A DNA stretch of 64,000 nt from an uncultured Hyphomonas sp. (GCF_963678195.1 NZ_OY782759.1:2666001-2730000); one strand, 5' to 3'; positions 37,048-45,996 are shown, counted from the first letter of the stretch. Made by a program: numbers and translations. Notes: generated from the letters alone by a model not told the origin.

Positions 37048-37170
37048 CGACGAGAGCACGCTGCGCCGCCCGCCAATGAAAAGGCGGGGTTAGCCGGCGC
37101 GGTTGATGGATACCTCCCCTGCGCTGATCCATAATTGTCGGCGGCCGCAACCGGTTGACTTCGGCCAGTT
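37048..37170 (+). pseudogene. Fossil of a tetR gene paralogous to the one at 50390
   Basis: Two blocks match the tetR at 50390-51190 at the DNA level: CGCCCGCCAATGA-AAGGCGGG-TTAGCCGGCG, which corresponds to 50476-50509, and GCGCTGATCCAT-ATT-TCGGCGGCCGC, which corresponds to about 50604-50633. The roughly 100 bp between these blocks in the intact gene are missing and the frame is broken. Nothing downstream of residue ~85 remains. It is a dead remnant of a second copy. Confidence 0.8.
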
Positions 37171-37187
37171 CCGGGAAGGTCAGGTCA

Positions 37188-38159
37188 TCATAAATTGATA
37201 ATGTGCCGGCCCATGATGTCGCCGCCGAGGCGGGCGATCATTTCAGGTGCTTCTTCGAAGCCATGCTGACCTTCAATAGGTACAGTGATTTTCCCGCTAC
37301 TGACCAGCCGATCCAGATCCGCAACAGCCTGCGCCCGCTCGGCCTCTGTGCGATTGGGAAGTCCGGCCCCGATTACGGAGTAGGTCCGCCCGATCATGTC
37401 GAGCGGATTCAAAGTCTGTAAGCCTGCAGAAATTCCGATCAGGATCAGCCGCCCTCCTGTTGCGATCGCCTGGACCGCCTGATCGCTCGGTTCGCCACCG
37501 ACCGGGTCAAAAATCACGTCAGCGCCATATCCGTCTGTCAATTCGCGCAGGGCTTCACCGATATGCGACGTCGTCGTATCGATGACATGATCAGCGCCCA
37601 GCGTATGACAGAATCCAGCCTTCGCCTCTCCGCGAGCAGTTGCGATGACCCGCGCCCCGAGAGCCTTTCCGAGAGATATCGCGGCCGATCCGCTGGCACC
37701 GGATCCCCCCAGGACAAGAAGCGTCTCTCCTTCGGCGAGCCTCCCTCGACTTACGAGACCGACATGAGCCGTGTGGTAGGGCACAACAAAACCTGCAGCC
37801 TGAGCGTCGTCGAGCGCATCCGGCGATGGAAATGTATCAAATGCCCGGGCAAGCGCATATTCCGCGAGTGCGCCAGCCTGGTTCTTGTACATCGTACGAG
37901 CCATGACCCGCATGCCTGGTGCGAAGGCGCTGCCGGACCCGGTAGAATCAACAATGCCAGCGAAAGAATGCCCCGGAATTGCAGGTGGGACGGTGACAAA
38001 CGGATATCGTCCCTGCACCGCCATCAGATCAGGTAGTCCCAACCCGACCGCTTTCACCTTGATCAACACTTCGCCTGGCCCTGGAACAGGCTTCTCCATG
38101 TCCTTCAGCGTCAGGACATCCAGCGGCTCTCCAAATTCTCCAGCTTGCCATGCCAGCAT
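37188..38159 (-). CDS. MDR-family NAD(P)H-dependent oxidoreductase / quinone reductase (323 aa)
   Basis: GroES-like N-terminal domain with GPGEVLIKVKAVGLGLPDLM and IPGHSFAGIV, then a Rossmann fold with LVLGGSGASGSAAISLGKALGARVIATA. No structural or catalytic Zn Cys/His set is seen, so it is of the zinc-free quinone-oxidoreductase / enoyl reductase type. A role in reducing an enone or enoyl-CoA in the pathway is inferred. It is divergent from the acyl-CoA dehydrogenase, and an inverted repeat at 38196 lies in front of its start. Confidence 0.87.
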   Translation of the reverse strand: MLAWQAGEFGEPLDVLTLKDMEKPVPGPGEVLIKVKAVGLGLPDLMAVQGRYPFVTVPPAIPGHSFAGIVDSTGSGSAFAPGMRVMARTMYKNQAGALAEYALARAFDTFPSPDALDDAQAAGFVVPYHTAHVGLVSRGRLAEGETLLVLGGSGASGSAAISLGKALGARVIATARGEAKAGFCHTLGADHVIDTTTSHIGEALRELTDGYGADVIFDPVGGEPSDQAVQAIATGGRLILIGISAGLQTLNPLDMIGRTYSVIGAGLPNRTEAERAQAVADLDRLVSSGKITVPIEGQHGFEEAPEMIARLGGDIMGRHIINL

Positions 38160-38195
38160 TTCTCATCCCTCGATATAGCTTATTTTTTCTTTGAT

Positions 38196-38215
38196 ATGGG
38201 TGTAAAATAACCCAT
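38196..38215. promoter_or_regulatory. Inverted repeat upstream of the MDR gene
   Basis: ATGGGT-8 bp-ACCCAT lies 36 bp upstream of the MDR start, in an AT-rich stretch. Size and position fit an operator; the regulator is unknown. Confidence 0.4.
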
Positions 38216-38351
38216 CCGCTTACGCAACTCCAATCAGGCTCCAAAGACCCCAGATCAACGCCCTCCCTGGACACGAGCGCAATTAGCCGGAACCGGATCC
38301 CGGCATGGAGAACGAAAGATGCATTCCACGCGACACACCGATCGATCATCC

Positions 38352-38378
38352 GTATATTAATTGACTTACCTGTCAATT
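38352..38378. promoter_or_regulatory. Operator-like element before the acyl-CoA dehydrogenase, shared with 49676
   Basis: GTATATTAATT is followed by the inverted repeat AATTGAC-TTACCT-GTCAATT (38359-38378). A related element, GTATATTAATT followed by ACCTGCCCTATCAA, occurs at 49676-49700 between two other divergent island genes. The two copies suggest one regulator, perhaps the TetR protein at 50390, acting on both. Confidence 0.5.
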
Positions 38379-38443
38379 TTAGTATCGATCAGCGAGCAAT
38401 CGCAATAGCCGACACGTTCTGGCGATTAACAAGCATTTTAGCG

Positions 38444-39583
38444 ATGGAAACCAATATGTTCTTTTCTGAACAGCAGTGCATGATCCGTGATTCAGCCAGA
38501 AAAATTGCACGCGACGTCCTTACCCCAACCGCTGCCGAGAGAGATAAGACCTCGACCTGGCCGACCGATGAGCTCAGGATGCTCGCTGACCAGGGGCTCC
38601 TGGGCATGGCAATTCCCGAGGAATATGGTGGATCGGAAACGGGGTTTCTCTCCTACTGTCTCGCTATCGAAGAGATCTCCGCCGCGGATGCCGGCGTTGG
38701 AACAATCGTCCACGTTCATTCCCTCGGTGCGGCGCATATCATTGCAAAACACGGCAGCGCGGAGCAGAAGGAACGGCTTCTGCCAGCAATGGCAACAGGC
38801 GAAAAAATTGGCGCCTTCCTGATGACTGAGCCACAGGCGGGATCGGATACTTCGGCACTGCGCGCCACCGCGCGCCGCGATGGCGACGATTTCGTCCTCA
38901 ACGGAACCAAGCAGTTTATCTCCAACGGCGGCGAAGCCGGCGTAGCTCTCATCTTTGCACGCACCAATCCGGATGCAGGCAAGCGGGGATTTACCACATT
39001 CCTGGTCGAGCCGCCAGCTGAGGGTTATGTGATCAGCCGCGTCGAGGACAAGCTGGGCCAACGAACTGCACATGTCGCCCAGATTCAGCTCGAAGAGCTT
39101 CGCGTGCCCAAGGAGAATGTCCTGGGTACGGTTGATGGCGGTTACGGAATCGCCATGTCCGGCCTTTCCGATGGGCGGATATCTATTGCTGCGCAGTCGG
39201 TTGGCATCGCCAGGGCTGCCCTTGATGCCGCTGTACAATTTGCGCGCGAACGTGAAGTCGGGGGCAAACCGATCATGGAACTGCAAGGCGTCGGCTTCAC
39301 CCTTGCCGAAATGGCGGCACAGGTCGACGTTGCCAGACAATACTATATTCACGCGGCGCGCCTCCTTGAGGCCGGCCTGCCCTGCTCCAAGGAAGCATCA
39401 ATCGCCAAGCTGTTCGCGAGCGAAATGGCCGAGAAGGTGTGCTCGGAAGCGCTGCAGATCCATGGCGGGTACGGCTATCTGACAGATTTTCCCGTGGAGC
39501 GTTATTACCGCGATGTCAGGGTCTGCAAGATCTATGAGGGTACAAGCCACATTCAGAAGCTCATTATTTCCCGGAACCTCTGA
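38444..39583 (+). CDS. Acyl-CoA dehydrogenase (379 aa)
   Basis: Family signatures are complete: FLMTEPQAGSDTSAL, QFISNGGEAGVAL, GRISIAAQSVGIARAALD and EALQIHGGYGYLTDFPVERYYRD, with the catalytic base Glu365 in CKIYEGTSHIQ. It oxidises a CoA thioester to its 2-enoyl form using FAD and electron-transfer flavoprotein. An alternative start at 38456 (MFFSEQQ) is possible. It is divergent from the MDR gene over a 284-bp spacer holding the operator-like repeats, and belongs with the hydratases and thiolase to its right. Confidence 0.95.
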   Translation: METNMFFSEQQCMIRDSARKIARDVLTPTAAERDKTSTWPTDELRMLADQGLLGMAIPEEYGGSETGFLSYCLAIEEISAADAGVGTIVHVHSLGAAHIIAKHGSAEQKERLLPAMATGEKIGAFLMTEPQAGSDTSALRATARRDGDDFVLNGTKQFISNGGEAGVALIFARTNPDAGKRGFTTFLVEPPAEGYVISRVEDKLGQRTAHVAQIQLEELRVPKENVLGTVDGGYGIAMSGLSDGRISIAAQSVGIARAALDAAVQFAREREVGGKPIMELQGVGFTLAEMAAQVDVARQYYIHAARLLEAGLPCSKEASIAKLFASEMAEKVCSEALQIHGGYGYLTDFPVERYYRDVRVCKIYEGTSHIQKLIISRNL

Positions 39584-39623
39584 CCGCGGTGGAATTTGAG
39601 ATCATGAACACTCGGCTGCGGGC

Positions 39624-40478
39624 TCAAGCGAGCAGCGCGGTGCCACGATCGATTACTTTTAGCTCTCCGCGCTCGGGCGCGACGACGCGAAAGCGGATCA
39701 GTCCGCCGCCCTCGTCCCAGAACTCGAAGCGCAGCTTGTCTCCGGGAATCACAGGTGCGGTAAATCGCACGGCCATGGAGCGCAACCGTTCGGGCGCCAT
39801 GCCGGCAAACTCGCGTAGCACCCCATACCCGGCCATACCCATGGTCGCGAGACCGTGAAGGATCGGCCTCTCGAACCCCGCCACTTTCGCCACTTCAGGG
39901 TCGATATGAAGTGGATGGAGGTCGCCGGAGAGCCGGTAGATAAGAGGCTGGGCCTCCCACGACGCGATCTCAACAGACCGTTCGGGCGCGCGCGCCGGCA
40001 CACAGTCCAGTGGGGCCGGCGCATCGCCCCAGTTCCCGCACCCACCGTCTCCGCGAAACATAATCGACATCATGGCGCTTGCCAGGCGCCGTCCTGTCCC
40101 AGCCTCAGCGATATCGTTCTGCTGGTGCAGCATGGCGCCTCGCACTCCATGGTCCACTATTCCAACGACAGTGTTTTGCGCGCGGATTGTGCCTGAGGCG
40201 GGAAGAGGCTCGAAGAGTTCGAGCCGCTGCTCAGCATGGAGCATCCGCCGCCAGTCAATTCCAAATCGTTCATCTGCCATCCACAGTCCCGGGTAGCCAA
40301 GGACATTTGCCATGGTCGGCGCGGCCAGCAGCCCTTCTTCATACAGGAAGGCCAGGTGAGAAGGGGCAAGCGGCTCGCTGCCGAACCCTACTCCCAGCGC
40401 GTACAAGATGGTATCGCGGGCCGAATAACTCTGCTGAATGGACGCTAAATCGGTGCCGATAACTTCTCCGACATTCAT
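39624..40478 (-). CDS. MaoC-type (double hotdog) enoyl-CoA hydratase (284 aa)
   Basis: The C-terminal hotdog carries the hydratase-2 motif YRLSGDLHPLHIDPEVAKVAGF followed by PILHGLATMGMAGYGVL, with the Asp and His of the catalytic dyad; the N-terminal half is the degenerate hotdog typical of the long, eukaryote-like form. It hydrates trans-2-enoyl-CoA with (R) stereochemistry by family. It is convergent with the acyl-CoA dehydrogenase and reads toward it. Confidence 0.92.
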   Translation of the reverse strand: MNVGEVIGTDLASIQQSYSARDTILYALGVGFGSEPLAPSHLAFLYEEGLLAAPTMANVLGYPGLWMADERFGIDWRRMLHAEQRLELFEPLPASGTIRAQNTVVGIVDHGVRGAMLHQQNDIAEAGTGRRLASAMMSIMFRGDGGCGNWGDAPAPLDCVPARAPERSVEIASWEAQPLIYRLSGDLHPLHIDPEVAKVAGFERPILHGLATMGMAGYGVLREFAGMAPERLRSMAVRFTAPVIPGDKLRFEFWDEGGGLIRFRVVAPERGELKVIDRGTALLA

Positions 40479-40841
40479 CCTGTTTTCCTCCGATCACGGT
40501 ATACTCTAGAATTGGAATGCGCGATTTTCGCGTCTAAACGATTATAACGTCGAGAAGCGCGCTGCTGCTGTCGCCTTCTGGCCCTGAACGCGTTTAACGC
40601 CGGCTCAGAGCCGAACCAGAAACGAGAAACATCGGCCCCGCAAGAAGGGGCAAAGCGAGTTCCGCACGCAACGTCGTCGCGATAACGGGATCACCAAACA
40701 TGATTGCTCCTGAAAATAACGAAGAGGGTGGAATATTTATTTTGAGTCCTATAAATTTCTAAGCTAAGCTAGACACTACAAAACTAATTGCCAAGGGCGC
40801 TTTCCGGGAAAGGTGCTGTCCCATTGGCACTGGAGGAAACA
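40479..40841. other. 363-bp spacer with a dead gene start and a promoter-like element
   Basis: Between the MaoC gene and the crotonase gene the DNA holds the nitronate-monooxygenase fossil (40594-40701, minus) and, at 40746-40758, GTCCTATAAATTT, a promoter-like element about 85 bp before the crotonase start. Nothing else is supported. Confidence 0.5.
40594..40701 (-). pseudogene. Truncated N-terminus of a nitronate monooxygenase (2-nitropropane dioxygenase)
   Basis: A ribosome site (CAGGAGCAATC) leads into an ATG and 35 codons containing LRAELALPLLAGPMFLVSG, the conserved FMN-binding start of nitronate monooxygenases, after which the sequence diverges and stops. The remaining ~300 residues are absent. 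It is a remnant left by deletion or recombination, too short to be functional. Confidence 0.7.
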
Positions 40842-41627
40842 ATGTCAGACTCAAGCGTTCTGGTAGACACGCGAGACGGCGCGGTATGGGTCACACTCAA
40901 CCGCCCGGCGGCGCTCAATGCAATCACCCCCGATGTCGTCGCAGGCATTACCAAAGCTCTGGCGCTTGCTGACGATCCGACAATCAAGGCCGTGGTGCTG
41001 ATCGGCACTGGACGAGCGTTCTGCGCTGGCGCCGACCTGAAATTCGTGAACGACGCATCACAGAATGACGAAACCGCCACGGCGCAGTTCCTCGACAGCA
41101 TTCTCGACATGATGGCATGCCTTGAAGCCTGTCCGCGCCCCGTGATTGCGGCGGTCAATGGGTTGGCCCTGGCCGGCGGTCTGGAATTGGTGCTGTGCTG
41201 TGATCTGGTTATCGCAGCGCGATCGGCAAAACTGGGCGATGCGCATGCCAATTTCGGTCTGCTGCCAGGCGGCGGCGGTTCGGTGCGCCTGCCGCGAAAG
41301 ATCGGTCCAACGCGCGCGAAATATCTGATGTTCACCGGCGAATTCTTACCGGCCGAGGACCTCGTCACCTGCGGTCTCGTCAATGAAGTGGTCGACGATT
41401 CCGAACTCATGGTTGCCGCCGAACGTCTGGTCGCCAAGCTGGGGTCGAAAAGCTCTCTGGTGCTGCGCCGGATGAAGGCGCTGGTCGACGACGGTCTCGA
41501 ACAACCAAAGGACGTTGCCCTCAGGTCCGAATTGGTCATCTCCGAGGTCCATTCTCATAGCCATGACCAGAAAGAAGGGCTCGCCGCATTCGAAGAGAAG
41601 CGCAAGCCATCATTCCTCGGCCGATGA
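40842..41627 (+). CDS. Enoyl-CoA hydratase/isomerase (crotonase) family protein (261 aa)
   Basis: A strong ribosome site (TGGAGGAAACA) sets the start at 40842. The crotonase fold shows VTLNRPAALNAITPDV, the oxyanion loop GRAFCAGADLK and NGLALAGGLELVLCCDL with the first catalytic Glu. The second catalytic Glu of classical hydratases, in a PE-x-x-x-G context, is replaced: the sequence reads GDAHANFGLLPGGGGS. It may therefore act as an isomerase, a hydrolase or another crotonase-type enzyme. It heads a co-directional run with the thiolase, SDR and MDR genes. Confidence 0.9.
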   Translation: MSDSSVLVDTRDGAVWVTLNRPAALNAITPDVVAGITKALALADDPTIKAVVLIGTGRAFCAGADLKFVNDASQNDETATAQFLDSILDMMACLEACPRPVIAAVNGLALAGGLELVLCCDLVIAARSAKLGDAHANFGLLPGGGGSVRLPRKIGPTRAKYLMFTGEFLPAEDLVTCGLVNEVVDDSELMVAAERLVAKLGSKSSLVLRRMKALVDDGLEQPKDVALRSELVISEVHSHSHDQKEGLAAFEEKRKPSFLGR

Positions 41628-41753
41628 TGCAAGCATCGGCGCCTTAGCTGCCCGGGGAATTGCCGCGGCGCGCTCACCAGGGGCCAGGTTACCCATGAAA
41701 GAAATAACACCGTCACGACACGCATACGCGAGCTGAATTTAGGAGCCGGAAGA

Positions 41754-42992
41754 ATGGAAGATATTTACGTCGTTGGAGTCGGCATGACGCCGTTCGGCCG
41801 CATGCTTGATAAAGACATCAAGACCCTGACAAAGGAGGCCGTGAGCGCCGCGCTCGCCGATGCCGGGATCGAAGCGGCGGCGTTGGAAGCGGCTTATTTT
41901 GCCAATGCGTCGCAAGGCCATATGGAAAAGCAGCACATGATCCGTGGCCAGATCGCTTTGCGATCCATGGGCATCGAGCAGATCCCGGTCGTCAACGTGG
42001 AAAACGCCTGCGCCAGCGGTAGCTCTGCACTGAACCTTGCGGTCAACTTCCTGAAAGCAGGCGAAGGGGACGTCGCACTCGCGGTGGGCGCTGAGAAGAT
42101 GTTCTCCAGGGACCGCGAGCTGATGTTCGGTGCCTTCGACAGCGCGTGGGACGTCAGCGACAAAGACCAAATCAGTAAACGGCTGATGGAACTCGGTGAA
42201 GGTGTCGAACCGCCGCCAGGCACAATGTCCGACAAGCCCTACAGCGTTTTTATGGACGTCTATGCGGCCTTCTCCCGCCTCCACATGGCGACGTTCGGCA
42301 CCACACAGCGCCAGATTGCAGCGGTTGCCGCCAAGAATCATCAGCACTCTGTGGAAAACCCGTTGTCGCAATACCGCACGTCCTACTCCATCGATGAGGT
42401 GCTCAACGCGCCGCCGATCACCTATCCTCTGACGCTGCCGATGTGTTCGCCGGTTTCCGACGGCGGTGCCGCGGTCGTGCTGGCAACCGCTTCGGGATTG
42501 AAGCGTTACGGCATCGACCGGTCGCGTGCGATTCGGGTGCTGGCATCGGTCGTCCAGACTGGCAGCGACCGCGATTCCAAAGACTTTGTGAACCACTGCA
42601 CCGCGCGTGCTGCGAGGCGCGCTTACGAGAAGGCGGGGGTAAGTCCCGGCGATATATCCGTTGCCGAGGTGCACGATGCCACCGCCATGGGTGAGATCAT
42701 CCAGATCGAAAACCTGGGTCTGTGCGCACTCGGCGAAGGTGGCCCCGCGAGCGAACGCGGCGAAACTACCATCGGAGGCCGTGTGCCGGTCAATCCGTCT
42801 GGCGGGCTGGAATCGAAGGGGCATCCTGTCGGCGCCACTGGCCTTGCACAAGTCTTCGAACTCGTCGCCCAGTTACGCAATGAGGCCGGGCCCCGTCAGG
42901 TCGAAGGCGCGCGCCTGGCAATCGCGGAGAACGGCGGTGGATTGCAAGGCATTGAAGAGGCAGTCGCCTGCGTAACCATCTTGGGCAAATAA
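41754..42992 (+). CDS. SCP-x-type thiolase / lipid-transfer-protein family acyltransferase (412 aa)
   Basis: The thiolase-superfamily nucleophile Cys lies in VNVENACASGSSAL and the His motifs in VAEVHDATAMGE and GGLESKGHPVGATG. The C-terminal Cys of biosynthetic thiolases is replaced by AENGGG, as in SCP-x and Ltp-type members, which cleave branched 3-ketoacyl-CoAs or catalyse retro-aldol side-chain removal with a DUF35 partner. No DUF35 gene is visible here. Ribosome site AGGAGCCGG precedes the ATG. The context suggests chain shortening of a branched or cyclic acyl-CoA. Confidence 0.92.
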   Translation: MEDIYVVGVGMTPFGRMLDKDIKTLTKEAVSAALADAGIEAAALEAAYFANASQGHMEKQHMIRGQIALRSMGIEQIPVVNVENACASGSSALNLAVNFLKAGEGDVALAVGAEKMFSRDRELMFGAFDSAWDVSDKDQISKRLMELGEGVEPPPGTMSDKPYSVFMDVYAAFSRLHMATFGTTQRQIAAVAAKNHQHSVENPLSQYRTSYSIDEVLNAPPITYPLTLPMCSPVSDGGAAVVLATASGLKRYGIDRSRAIRVLASVVQTGSDRDSKDFVNHCTARAARRAYEKAGVSPGDISVAEVHDATAMGEIIQIENLGLCALGEGGPASERGETTIGGRVPVNPSGGLESKGHPVGATGLAQVFELVAQLRNEAGPRQVEGARLAIAENGGGLQGIEEAVACVTILGK

Positions 42993-43010
42993 CAAGCGGA
43001 AGGAAAACCC

Positions 43011-43784
43011 ATGGAACTTCATGGCAAAGTCGCCGTCGTAACCGGGGCAGCCTCCGGACTGGGACTCGCGACGTGCAACACGCTGGCTGCTGCCGGCGCA
43101 CGGATCGTTGGATTTGATCGTGACGAGGAAAAGCTGCAGGCCCTCAAGATCAACCTTGGTGACGTCTGCCTGACGCGCATCGTCGATGTTGTCGACGAGG
43201 CCAGCGTGAAGGACGGGATCGATGCAGCCGTATCTGCCTTCGGTGGTGTTCATGTCGCGGTCAATTGCGCCGGCGTCGCAGATGCTGCGAAAACGGTATC
43301 GCGGGGCGAAGCCTTCCCGCTCGCAACCTGGAACAAGGTTATTGGGATCAACCTGACCGGCACCTTCAACGTCATCCGGCTTGCCGCGCTCGCGATGAGC
43401 AAAAACGAGCCTGACGCCAAGAGCGGTGAGCGCGGCGTTATCATCAACACGGCTTCGGGAGCGGCATCTCAGGGGCAGATCGGTCAAGCCGCTTACGCTG
43501 CGAGCAAGGCCGGTGTCCTCGGGCTTACCCTTCCCGTGGCGCGCGACCTGGCACAGCACGCCATTCGCGTCGTGTCGATTTCACCGGGCCTGTTCAATAC
43601 CTCAATGGTTGCCGGCATGCCGGACAACGTTTCCCAGTCCATTATCGATCGCATGATCCTGTATCCGAACCGGATGGGGCAGCCATCGGAATTCGCCAAG
43701 CTGGCGCAACACATTGTCGAGAATTCATATCTGAATGCGACGACGCTCGATCTTGATGCCGGCGCCCGCATGCAGCCGCGCTGA
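43011..43784 (+). CDS. Short-chain dehydrogenase, 3-hydroxyacyl-CoA dehydrogenase type II-like (257 aa)
   Basis: SDR motifs: GAASGLGLATCNTLA (NAD binding), NCAGVADA, INTASGAAS with the catalytic Ser and YAASKAG with Tyr and Lys, then SISPGLFNTSM. The overall pattern resembles the HSD10 group that oxidises 3-hydroxyacyl-CoA. It begins 18 bp after the thiolase stop, so the two are co-transcribed, fitting the dehydrogenation step before thiolysis. Confidence 0.93.
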   Translation: MELHGKVAVVTGAASGLGLATCNTLAAAGARIVGFDRDEEKLQALKINLGDVCLTRIVDVVDEASVKDGIDAAVSAFGGVHVAVNCAGVADAAKTVSRGEAFPLATWNKVIGINLTGTFNVIRLAALAMSKNEPDAKSGERGVIINTASGAASQGQIGQAAYAASKAGVLGLTLPVARDLAQHAIRVVSISPGLFNTSMVAGMPDNVSQSIIDRMILYPNRMGQPSEFAKLAQHIVENSYLNATTLDLDAGARMQPR

Positions 43785-43843
43785 CAACCGTTCCCATGGA
43801 GCGCGCCGCTAGTGGTGTGCAGCCCGAATTTCAAGGAGAATTC

Positions 43844-44842
43844 ATGAGAGCAATTTGTTATACCGAGGATCGGTCGCTGGAGGTCCGTGAGGTACCGACG
43901 CTTACGGAACCTGCTCGGGGCCATGTACTTGTGAGCATGGACTCGGCGAGCATCATGCATGGGGACAAGTTCTTCCTTAGCCATCCTCTTCCCAACGGCA
44001 CTTGGGCAACCGCACTTCATGACATTTATGGCTCAAACGGAGGCGGCACCATCGTTGCGATCGGAGCCGACGTGCCGGAAAGATATCTCAACCGGAAGGT
44101 GGCCATATGCAAAGCGCTCAGACCGAGCGTCGAGGCGACGGGCCTATGGTGTGAGACGGCCCAAGTTCCATTTGAAACTTGCCTCATCTTGCCAGAGAAC
44201 CTGCGGGTGCGAGACTATTGTGGTTCCTTCGCGAACATACTGACCATATACTCCTTCCTGGCGCAGGCTCAAAACGAAGGGCATCGCGGCGTAATCATCA
44301 CGGCGGGTTCTTCCTCAACCGGCTTGATTGCCGCTGCCTTGACGCGTCGGCAGAACACTCCGGCGATCTTCCTTGTCCGCTCGGCAGCTTCGCGTGAAAG
44401 GCTTGTCAGCCAAGGCATCGAGAATGTCTTGTTGACAACAGAAGATGACTTCGAGGAGCGATTGCGACATCTGGCGACTAGCCTTGACGCGACCGCCGTG
44501 TTCGACGGCGTAGGCGGTGAACTGCTAGGTCGCATTGTGCCGACATTGCCGACAGGGGGGACAGTCTATGTCGCCGGCATCATGAACGCATCCACGCCGA
44601 CGGCATTTTCCACCATGCACATCGTGGAAAATAATCTCACCATTAAGCGCTTCTCCCTTCTCGAGACGGCGACGGTGTTGGATCCTGAAAAGCTCGCCGC
44701 CGCCAGCCGGGATATTGAAACGCTCATCGACGATCCGCTTCTCGCGACGAGAATTGGTGAGGAGTTCCGCTTTGACCAGATCGACGACGCCATGGAGTAC
44801 GATTCGTCTGCAGGGTTGAGGGCCGTCCTGGTCGCCCGCTGA
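43844..44842 (+). CDS. MDR-superfamily oxidoreductase (332 aa)
   Basis: An AAGGAGAATTC ribosome site fixes the start at 43844. The N-terminal GroES-like part is less canonical than in the other MDR gene (RGHVLVSMDSASIMHGDKF), while the nucleotide-binding half shows VIITAGSSSTGLIAAAL and VFDGVGGELLG. Zinc ligands are not evident. Possibly an enoyl or quinone reductase; last gene of the run that starts with the crotonase. Its substrate is unknown. Confidence 0.83.
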   Translation: MRAICYTEDRSLEVREVPTLTEPARGHVLVSMDSASIMHGDKFFLSHPLPNGTWATALHDIYGSNGGGTIVAIGADVPERYLNRKVAICKALRPSVEATGLWCETAQVPFETCLILPENLRVRDYCGSFANILTIYSFLAQAQNEGHRGVIITAGSSSTGLIAAALTRRQNTPAIFLVRSAASRERLVSQGIENVLLTTEDDFEERLRHLATSLDATAVFDGVGGELLGRIVPTLPTGGTVYVAGIMNASTPTAFSTMHIVENNLTIKRFSLLETATVLDPEKLAAASRDIETLIDDPLLATRIGEEFRFDQIDDAMEYDSSAGLRAVLVAR

Positions 44843-45021
44843 GGATAGCATGGGAGCGATTCTCAATGAGGTTGTAGAGTCGGTGCTCACCGCGCATACT
44901 GATGTGGCAGACATAGGCCCGTTTCGATTTCGGAAGGACCAGCGAGTGGCTCGCCCACTCCTTCAGTGGAGTTATGAATTCGAGCCCCTCGGGCAGAAAA
45001 AATACATGATCCCCCTGCGGA

Positions 45022-45996
45022 CTATAATCCCGAACCCGGTCGCAAGTACCTTTGTCGCCATTTTCCGGGGGACTCACCCAGTTGCCGTACAAATGCTTTG
45101 TGAAATCCATAGGGCGTAGCGTACCCCAGGGCATCGGATACCTCTTTCAAAGCCATACCGCGCATGATGGCTTCAGTTGCCCATTGAATTCGCACCCCCT
45201 CTACATAGGCCATTGGCGAGTTGCCGACGAGGCGCGAAAACTGGGCGGAAAACTGTGAGCGCGATAACCCGGCTTCGCTTGCCAGCGCTTCGAGCGTCCA
45301 TCGCCGCTGCGGATCGAGATGTAACGCCGTCATCGCCGCAGCAATTGATGGCGAGCCCAGGCCATTCAGCCAGCCAGACGTCCCCAGAGGACGCTTGACC
45401 ACAACAGTCCGCAGCAACTCGATCAAAATCAGTTCCGCCATGCGATGTCCTGCGGCCGCATATCCACTGGGCCGCGCTTCGATCTCACTGGCAACAAATT
45501 GGCGGATCACGGTGATCAACGCCGTGAATTCAATGTCCTCTGCAACGAGGTGAAAAATCGGTGGGAGGCAATTTACGAGATTTTCCTGATAACCGCTGTT
45601 TGCTCTGAACAGCATCGTCAGAATCTGTGCGTCGGGTGGGGCGTCGGAATGGGCGTGATCACGTAGCACGATGGTTTCGACAAGCGGGTGAGCTGGATCC
45701 CATATCTGAGTCCCCGCCCGCTCGGCGATATCAACGATTGGAATGGCCTCTATGTCCGGTGACGAGCAAAGTTTGTGCTCGCTCCAGCGCGGGAGCATCA
45801 GCATGTCGCCTTCGCGCAGATGGATCGCCCCTATTTCACCGGAAGGGCAGAACCAGCATTCACCGGTCAACATGAAGTACGTCGTTATCGCCGGGTTGTC
45901 CGGAATATCGACAGACCAGGGAACGCTTGCGTCGTACCGGGCCAACATCGAACTCGAAAGCCGCATCTCCGACAATGTCAGACTGAGAAGATCCAT
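45022..45996 (-). CDS. AraC-family regulator with cupin sensor domain (324 aa)
   Basis: The N-terminal half has the cupin pattern (FMLTGECWFCPSG, LREGDMLMLPRW) of AraC_binding/cupin_6 domains; the C-terminal half carries two HTH motifs: WTLEALASEAGLSRSQFSAQF and MALKEVSDALGYATPYGFHKAF. It is divergent from the Rieske oxygenase gene with a 116-bp spacer containing an 11-bp direct repeat, so it is the obvious activator of that gene. The effector is probably a pathway substrate (inference). Confidence 0.93.
   Translation of the reverse strand: MDLLSLTLSEMRLSSSMLARYDASVPWSVDIPDNPAITTYFMLTGECWFCPSGEIGAIHLREGDMLMLPRWSEHKLCSSPDIEAIPIVDIAERAGTQIWDPAHPLVETIVLRDHAHSDAPPDAQILTMLFRANSGYQENLVNCLPPIFHLVAEDIEFTALITVIRQFVASEIEARPSGYAAAGHRMAELILIELLRTVVVKRPLGTSGWLNGLGSPSIAAAMTALHLDPQRRWTLEALASEAGLSRSQFSAQFSRLVGNSPMAYVEGVRIQWATEAIMRGMALKEVSDALGYATPYGFHKAFVRQLGESPGKWRQRYLRPGSGL

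Noticed and set aside
44843..45134. Frames on both strands in the spacer after the MDR gene, including a minus-strand frame reading DYSPQGDHVFFLPEG
   Set aside because: The minus frame overlaps the C-terminus of the AraC gene out of frame, no ribosome site is present and no family is recognised.
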